Positions 58,896-64,000 of a stretch of 64,000 bases of DNA are shown here, piece by piece. Made by a program: the position numbers and the translations under genes. This DNA is from Candidatus Mediterraneibacter stercoripullorum (lineage in GTDB: Bacteria; Bacillota; Clostridia; Lachnospirales; Lachnospiraceae). The stretch is from assembly GCA_019115765.1 (NCBI GenBank), contig DXCZ01000120.1, forward strand, positions 1 to 64,000. The letters run 5' to 3'. The notes below the pieces were generated by a model. It had not been told where the DNA came from and did not search any database. It was given only the letters and a program-made list of their open reading frames with translations. Numbering within the stretch: the first letter of the stretch is position 1; each line of letters begins with the position of its first letter.

Positions 58896-60190
58896 TGGCC
58901 AATCCTTTCTAGATCCAGTACTCCTGCATCAACCAGACTCTGGACTGATTTCAGGATACCCAGCTTGGCATGATACCATGTCAGTCCGCCCTGGAAATAT
59001 ACTGCATAAGGCGGTTTGATGGGACCGTCTGCGCTCAGCTCGATGGAGGAACCCTGAACAAAAGCTCCGGCAGCCATGATCACATCACTGTCGTATCCGG
59101 GCATGGCCCATGGCTCAGGGCTCACATAGCTGTCTACAGGAGCAGCTGCCTGGATCCCTTTACAGAAGGCGATAACTCCTTCCGGTGATCCAAGGGTCAC
59201 GGCCTGAATGATATCGTGTCTGGGCTCAGAGCCATTAGGGATCACGGGATATCCAAGTTTTTCGTAAATATTTGCGGCAAATACAGCTCCTTTCAGCGCG
59301 CCGCAGACTACAGTAGGTGCCAGGAAAAATCCCTGGAAGAAAGACTGCATTACTCCCAGAGAGGCACCTACTTCTTTCCCAAGTCCCGGAGAAGTCAGGC
59401 GCACAGCACAGTTCTCGATCAGTTCCTCTTTCCCTGCGATATATCCGCCGATGGGAGCCAGTCCGCCGCCCGGATTCTTGATCAGAGAACCAACGATCAT
59501 ATCGGCCCCTACATCACTGGGCTCGATGGTCTCTACAAACTCACCGTAGCAGTTGTCTACCATACAGATCACATCCGGTCTGCGTTCCTTGATAAAGGCA
59601 ATCAGCTCGCCGATCTTCTCTACGGAGTAGCTGGGGCGGGTCTGATACCCTTTGGAACGCTGGATAGTGACCAGCTTTGTTCTCTCATTTAGGGCAGCTT
59701 CGATAGCAGGATAATCAAAATACCCGTCTTCTAAAAGATCTACCTGGCGGTAAGTAATCCCATATTCCGCCAGCGAGCCTCTGGATGGACGGATCCCGAT
59801 CACTTCCTCCAATGTGTCATAGGGCTTTCCGACCGGGGAGAGAAGTTCATCCCCGGGGCGCAGGTTGGCAGAAAGAGCCAGAGCCAGTGCATGAGTACCG
59901 CAGGTGATCTGGGGCCGCACAAGAGCCGCCTCTGTATGGAAAGCGGAGGCATAGACCTGCTCCAGGGTATCCCTTCCCTGGTCGCTGTATCCGTACCCGC
60001 TGGCATAGTTGAAGCATCCCTCGCTGACCCGGTTGTCCTGCATGGCCTTGATGACTTTCAGCTGATTGTACTCTGCTGTCCGGTCAAACTCCAGGAAACG
60101 TTCCTCAAGGGATTTCTCTGTCTTCTCGCCCAGTTCCCATACTTCACGGGATATTCCCAGCTGTTCATATAAGGTTTCTGTCTGTATCAT
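58892..60190 (-). CDS. Methionine gamma-lyase-like PLP protein (YnbB family)
   Basis: A 432-residue PLP enzyme of the family once labelled aluminium resistance protein. The PLP lysine is in VTIQRSKGYQTRPS, the aspartate in MVDNCYGEFVE, and SLIKNPGGGLAPIGGYIAG and SEGCFNYASGYGYSDQGRD are typical. The true substrate is not known; a C-S lyase reaction is presumed. I use ATG 60190 with GAGAGG upstream; ATG 60211 is possible. In Bacillus hfq lies between miaA and this gene, but no hfq is seen here. Confidence 0.9.
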   Translation of the reverse strand: MIQTETLYEQLGISREVWELGEKTEKSLEERFLEFDRTAEYNQLKVIKAMQDNRVSEGCFNYASGYGYSDQGRDTLEQVYASAFHTEAALVRPQITCGTHALALALSANLRPGDELLSPVGKPYDTLEEVIGIRPSRGSLAEYGITYRQVDLLEDGYFDYPAIEAALNERTKLVTIQRSKGYQTRPSYSVEKIGELIAFIKERRPDVICMVDNCYGEFVETIEPSDVGADMIVGSLIKNPGGGLAPIGGYIAGKEELIENCAVRLTSPGLGKEVGASLGVMQSFFQGFFLAPTVVCGALKGAVFAANIYEKLGYPVIPNGSEPRHDIIQAVTLGSPEGVIAFCKGIQAAAPVDSYVSPEPWAMPGYDSDVIMAAGAFVQGSSIELSADGPIKPPYAVYFQGGLTWYHAKLGILKSVQSLVDAGVLDLERIGQ

Positions 60191-60279
60191 AATATTTCTA
60201 TCCTCTCTCATGTACAATTCTTTTCTGTTTTCTGGCAGCAATTCAGATTTAAACTGCAATTCAGATCCCTGACCGTGAT

Positions 60280-61224
60280 TCAGATGATGCCTTTGTCTCT
60301 AAGTATCCCCAGCATCTGATCCAGGATGATATTCTCATCATATCCGGCTGCTTTCTTGTCGATCCAGATCACATCCCGTTCTCTGCGGAACCATGTCAGC
60401 TGCCGTTTGGCGAAGTGACGGGTGTCCCGTTTGATGATCCGGACGGCCTCATCGAGTGGGTATTCTCCGTCCAGATATGCCAGAAGCTCTTTGTAACCGA
60501 GTCCCTGCATGGCAGTACTCTCCCGCTTTACGCCCCGTTCCTTAAGTCTGCGGACTTCATCGAGAAGACCCAGCTCCATCATGAGATCAACACGTCTGTC
60601 GATCCTGTCATAGAGAGCGGCGCGGTCATCCGTCAGCACAAAGTAGGCAGAATCATAGGGGGAAGACTTCTCTCTCTCCCTGGCGTTATGTTCGGATATC
60701 TTCTGTCCGGTCTGATGGTAAAACTCCAGGGCACGGATCACTTTTTTTACATTGTGTGCATGGATCTCCTCTGCGGATCTTGGATCTATTTTTTCAAGCT
60801 GTTCGTGAAGATATTCCGGGCCTTTCTCTGCTGCAGCCTGCTCCAGTTCTCTTCGATATGCAGGATTCCCGTCATTCTCCGTGAAATCGATATCATAAAG
60901 AACGGCCTGAATGTAAAAGCCTGTGCCGCCTACAATAACAGGAATCCTGCCTCTCTTATAAATTCCTTCCATGGCGTCTTTCGCCATCTGCTGGAACCGG
61001 ACCACGTTAAACTCCTCTTCCGGTTCCAGCACATCAACCAGATGATGAGGCACTCCATTCATTTCCTCCGGAGTGATCTTGGCGGAACCGATATCCATGG
61101 TACGATATACCTGCATGGAGTCTGCGGAGATGATTTCACCGTTCACAGCTTTTGCAAGACCGATGGACGCGGCAGTCTTGCCGACAGCCGTAGGTCCGGT
61201 CAGTATGATCAATGGTTTCTTCAT
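60280..61224 (-). CDS. miaA: tRNA dimethylallyltransferase
   Basis: A 314-residue MiaA that adds the isopentenyl group to A37 of tRNAs reading U-first codons. P-loop GPTAVGKTAASIGLAK at 9-24, DSMQVYRTMDIGSAK, VGGTGFYIQAVL and the C-terminal RRERDVIWIDK are present. It begins one base after the mutL stop, so the two are coupled. Confidence 0.96.
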   Translation of the reverse strand: MKKPLIILTGPTAVGKTAASIGLAKAVNGEIISADSMQVYRTMDIGSAKITPEEMNGVPHHLVDVLEPEEEFNVVRFQQMAKDAMEGIYKRGRIPVIVGGTGFYIQAVLYDIDFTENDGNPAYRRELEQAAAEKGPEYLHEQLEKIDPRSAEEIHAHNVKKVIRALEFYHQTGQKISEHNAREREKSSPYDSAYFVLTDDRAALYDRIDRRVDLMMELGLLDEVRRLKERGVKRESTAMQGLGYKELLAYLDGEYPLDEAVRIIKRDTRHFAKRQLTWFRRERDVIWIDKKAAGYDENIILDQMLGILRDKGII

Positions 61225-63447
61225 TTATACGATCCTCTTGAATTTCTTTTCCAGTTCCCGTTTCGTCATTGCGATGATGGTTGGCCGCCCATGGGGACAG
61301 TGATATGGATTGTCCAGAGTCAGAAGTTCGCCGATCAGCGCATCCACTTCCCGGGCGGACAGACGGTTGTTTCCTTTGACTGCGGCCTTGCATGACATGG
61401 ACGCCACTTTCTCATCGATCAGATCCGGCGCCATATTCGTAGTCAGTCCGTCCGCCAGATCGTCGATCATCTCCATGAGCAGATCTTTCTTCGCAATGCT
61501 GAACAGATTGTCCGGGACAGCCCGGACTGCATATTCTTCCCCGCCGAAGGGCTCGATCTCGAACCCGATCCTGGTAAAGCGGTCCATGTTGTCGTTCAGT
61601 ACCTGGGCTTCCTGCATGGAAAGTGTCAGTATGATCGGCGGGCTCAAATACTGGGAAGTGAACTCCCGGTTCTTCATCTCTTTCAGAGTGCGCTCATAGA
61701 GTACACGCTCATGAGCGGCATGCTGGTCTATGATATACAGGCTGTCTTTGAACTCTACCAGCCAGTAGGTGTCAAATACCTGTCCGATCAGCTTGTATTC
61801 GGCCTTTATCTCCCGTTTCAGGAAATTTTCTTCGAAAAGGTCCAGCTGTTTTGGCTTGGACGGTCCGGGATCAGCTCCGGATTCGGGGTTCGGAACAGAC
61901 TCCGGCACAGGCCCGTGAACAGGTGCTGTGCCAGACTCGGGAACTGGCGCAGGAGAAAGCGCCGTATCCGCAGCAGCCTTCACTGCATTCCTGATCCTCT
62001 GCTCCTGTACTTCCGGACGGAAGATTCCGCTCTTATCGGATACTTCCGCTGAGGAGGAGCGCTGGTGATAAGCCAGTACCCGCTCTCTCATCTTCCGGAT
62101 GAAGTAATCCTCGTCACGGACTTCAGCCTGAGGGATCACTGGCTTTGTATCTGAAGACTGGCTGACCGCTTGGGTAGTTCCCGAATTTTTTGCAAAGTCC
62201 TTTTCTTCTTTGCTTCCGTAAGGTACGGTATCTTCCTTTAATACGGTCGGCATTTCATTCTGCGCTCCGGCAGTCGCAGAGGGATAAGGAACTGTCTTTG
62301 GCCTGAGCAGGAAAGGACTTGGGCTTTCCTGTCTGCCGGCGGTGGTTTCGCCAGGCTCTCCTCCGGCGGTGCGGGAAGTAGTTTTCTGAGTAGTCTTCTG
62401 CTCTCCAGGATCCGATTTCTCCTCTTTTGGATCCGGCACTTCCGCATGCTGGATCAGCTCCGGTTCCAGGAGTGTCCGGTGGACGCCTTCGAAAACAGTG
62501 TTATACACGTCCTGCTGCCGCTGAAAGCGCAGCTCCATCTTGGTGGGATGGACATTTACGTCGATCTTTTCCCCGTCCACATGAAAATGCAGCACCACAA
62601 AGGGGAATCTGTGCTGCATGGTAAAGTCTTTATAAGCGTCTTCCAGAGATTTTGAGATCATGGGGCTCTTTACATATCTCCCGTTTACGAAAAAGTTCTC
62701 AAAATTCCGGTTTCCTCTGCTGATGACAGGCTTGCCAAGATAACCCGTGATCCTGAGCCCGCCCTGTTCATAGTCTATATCCAGAAGGTTTGCCGCAATA
62801 TCTCTGCCGTATACATTATAGATCACATCTTTCAGTTTGCCGTTTCCTGAAGTCCGCAGTTTCTCCTGCCCATTGTTCAGAAAGGTAAAGGCCACCTCAG
62901 GATGGGAAAGAGCCAGATGCATGAGCAGATCCTGCACATGTCCCGCCTCGGTCATCGCAGTCTTGAGAAACTTGCGCCGTGCAGGGACATTATAAAACAG
63001 CTGACGCACAAGAAATGTAGTGCCGTCCGGCGCCCCGGTCTCCTCCATGGATACTTCTGATCCCCCTTCGATCACATAACGGGTGCCAAGTTCTTCCTCA
63101 CGTGTCTTAGTCACCAGTTCTGTGCGGGTGACGGCTGCAATACTGGAAAGTGCCTCCCCGCGGAATCCAAGGGAACTCAGGTGAGAAAGATCCTCAACAC
63201 TGGTGATCTTGCTTGTAGAATGGCGGAGAAATGCCTTCCGCACTTCTTCATGAGGGATCCCGCAGCCATCATCCTGGATCCGGATCAGAGAGATGCCTCC
63301 GTCACGGATCTCCACCTTTACAGAGGATGCTCCTGCGTCGATGGCATTCTCCACCAGCTCCTTTACTATAGAAGCAGGGCGTTCTATGACCTCGCCTGCA
63401 GCGATCTTATCGATTGTTACCTGATCTAAAACCTGAATATGAGGCAT
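61225..63447 (-). CDS. mutL: DNA mismatch repair protein MutL
   Basis: A 740-residue MutL. The GHKL ATPase domain has ELVENAIDAGA, DDGCGI and FRGEALSSIAAV. A long variable linker (about 335-550) is rich in Pro, Ser, Glu and Thr, with a run of PESG-like repeats. A clamp-binding-like QLDLFEE starts the C-terminal domain. The nuclease motif DQHAAHERVLYE and the SCKAAVKG and CPHGRPT zinc-site motifs show it is the endonuclease type expected where no MutH exists. It works with MutS upstream. Confidence 0.96.
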   Translation of the reverse strand: MPHIQVLDQVTIDKIAAGEVIERPASIVKELVENAIDAGASSVKVEIRDGGISLIRIQDDGCGIPHEEVRKAFLRHSTSKITSVEDLSHLSSLGFRGEALSSIAAVTRTELVTKTREEELGTRYVIEGGSEVSMEETGAPDGTTFLVRQLFYNVPARRKFLKTAMTEAGHVQDLLMHLALSHPEVAFTFLNNGQEKLRTSGNGKLKDVIYNVYGRDIAANLLDIDYEQGGLRITGYLGKPVISRGNRNFENFFVNGRYVKSPMISKSLEDAYKDFTMQHRFPFVVLHFHVDGEKIDVNVHPTKMELRFQRQQDVYNTVFEGVHRTLLEPELIQHAEVPDPKEEKSDPGEQKTTQKTTSRTAGGEPGETTAGRQESPSPFLLRPKTVPYPSATAGAQNEMPTVLKEDTVPYGSKEEKDFAKNSGTTQAVSQSSDTKPVIPQAEVRDEDYFIRKMRERVLAYHQRSSSAEVSDKSGIFRPEVQEQRIRNAVKAAADTALSPAPVPESGTAPVHGPVPESVPNPESGADPGPSKPKQLDLFEENFLKREIKAEYKLIGQVFDTYWLVEFKDSLYIIDQHAAHERVLYERTLKEMKNREFTSQYLSPPIILTLSMQEAQVLNDNMDRFTRIGFEIEPFGGEEYAVRAVPDNLFSIAKKDLLMEMIDDLADGLTTNMAPDLIDEKVASMSCKAAVKGNNRLSAREVDALIGELLTLDNPYHCPHGRPTIIAMTKRELEKKFKRIV

Positions 63448-63470
63448 GATTCTCTCCTTTAAAATCTATG

Positions 63471-64000
63471 TTACCAGCGGTTTTTCAGCTTGTTCTGGAG
63501 CCGGTAAATGGTATTCAGCGCATCGATGGGCGTCAGATTGCCCACGTCGATACTTTTCAGCTCTTCCAGCACATCATCATCTTTTACTGTATCAAAGAGG
63601 GACATCTGAGCCAGATCGACCTCATCGTATTTCTTTACCTTCGGACGTTTCCGGGAGGCTTTCTCCTTGGCTGACGCGATCTCGCTTACCTTTCCGGTGA
63701 TATCCTCCTCACTGAGTTCTTCTACGATTTCCTTTGCCCGGTTGATCACCAGATCAGGAACTCCTGCCAGCTTCGCCACCTGGATTCCATAACTCTTGTC
63801 TGCGCCGCCTTTTACGATCTTTCTCAGGAAAACGATGTCATCTCCTTTTTCCTTTACAGCGATACAATAGTTATTTACATTATCAATCTTTCCCTCCAGT
63901 TCGGTGAGCTCGTGGTAATGAGTGGCAAACAGTGTCTTGGCGCCCAGAAGCTTGGAATCACTGATATATTCTACCACCGCCCATGCGATGGAAAGACCGT
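63471..64000 (-). CDS. mutS: DNA mismatch repair protein MutS, C-terminal part
   Basis: The frame is open to the right window edge, so only about the last 176 residues are present. They contain the ATPase end (SIAWAVVEYIS, TLFATHYHELTELE), GGADKSYGIQVAKLAGVP and a helical C-terminal tail. The tail carries AQMSLFD, which fits a sliding-clamp binding motif, and a lysine-rich stretch (KASRKRPKVKKYDE) before it. It is 23 bases upstream of mutL. Confidence 0.96.
   Translation of the reverse strand, partial: GLSIAWAVVEYISDSKLLGAKTLFATHYHELTELEGKIDNVNNYCIAVKEKGDDIVFLRKIVKGGADKSYGIQVAKLAGVPDLVINRAKEIVEELSEEDITGKVSEIASAKEKASRKRPKVKKYDEVDLAQMSLFDTVKDDDVLEELKSIDVGNLTPIDALNTIYRLQNKLKNRW

Noticed and set aside
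1-64000. Phage, insertion sequence, CRISPR array, tRNA or rRNA genes
   Set aside because: Looked for on both strands; no transposase, capsid, cas gene, spaced repeats, cloverleaf or rRNA segment was recognised. The tyrosine recombinase stands alone among core genes.

Overview
The window reads as a continuous, gene-dense piece of chromosome from an endospore-forming anaerobic Firmicute, most likely a member of the Clostridia close to Lachnospiraceae. The evidence is indirect: sporulation genes (ytfJ/gerW, an alpha/beta small acid-soluble spore protein, ylbJ), strong AGGAGG ribosome-binding sites, frequent GTG and TTG starts, a Prp protease beside an L27 with a cleavable N-terminus, RecU, a C-plus L28, and the clostridial order mreBCD-PBP2-minCDE-rodA. 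There is no phage, insertion sequence, CRISPR array, rRNA or tRNA gene that I can see. Almost every gene is a housekeeping gene.

Layout, left part (about 1 to 35.2 kb, nearly all on the plus strand): the end of a DUF2953 gene with ytfJ; rpmB (minus) divergent from yloU-yloV-recG; a DUF3784-GNAT fusion; a spore protein gene; rsmD-coaD-coiled-coil gene converging on ylbJ; an M23 peptidase; a string of RNA-modification and small-enzyme genes (RsmF-like, RsuA-like, HAD, YgiQ, SDR, an unknown membrane protein, RluA-like, recU); a partial histidine operon hisZ-hisG-hisD-hisB-(hisF-like)hisIE; a two-gene radical-SAM/DUF2344 pair with RNase G; ybaK and an aspartate kinase with a structured leader; then rplU-prp-rpmA, obgE, yhbY, nadD, yqeK, rsfS.

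Middle (35.3 to 39.1 kb): lexA on the minus strand, divergent from a small LysM membrane protein that looks like the SOS division inhibitor YneA, with LexA-like boxes between them; then a tyrosine recombinase and a TtcA-like tRNA thiolase. Imperfect GC-rich repeats lie on both sides of the recombinase gene.

Right part (39.2 to 64 kb, nearly all on the minus strand, so read right to left): mutS (cut by the window edge)-mutL-miaA-methionine gamma-lyase-like-two flavoproteins; radC-mreB-mreC-mreD-PBP2-minC-minD-minE-rodA-mgsA-dacA, a cell-shape and division-site cluster; then an HlyD-like adaptor-ylmE-sepF-ylmH-lspA-rluD, and a cytidylate-kinase-like gene. One DUF378 gene lies on the plus strand between the two minus-strand clusters.

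I did not find an obviously new multi-gene system. The points I would look at first are: the degenerate HisF-like domain fused to HisIE, the long unexplained insertion in PBP2, the structured leader before the aspartate kinase, an intrinsic terminator embedded in the coding sequence of a convergent gene (ylbJ), a possible leaderless start of radC, the DUF3784-GNAT fusion, and the repeats around the tyrosine recombinase. Start sites, promoters and terminators were read by eye; family names rest on recognised motifs and gene order, not on database searches.
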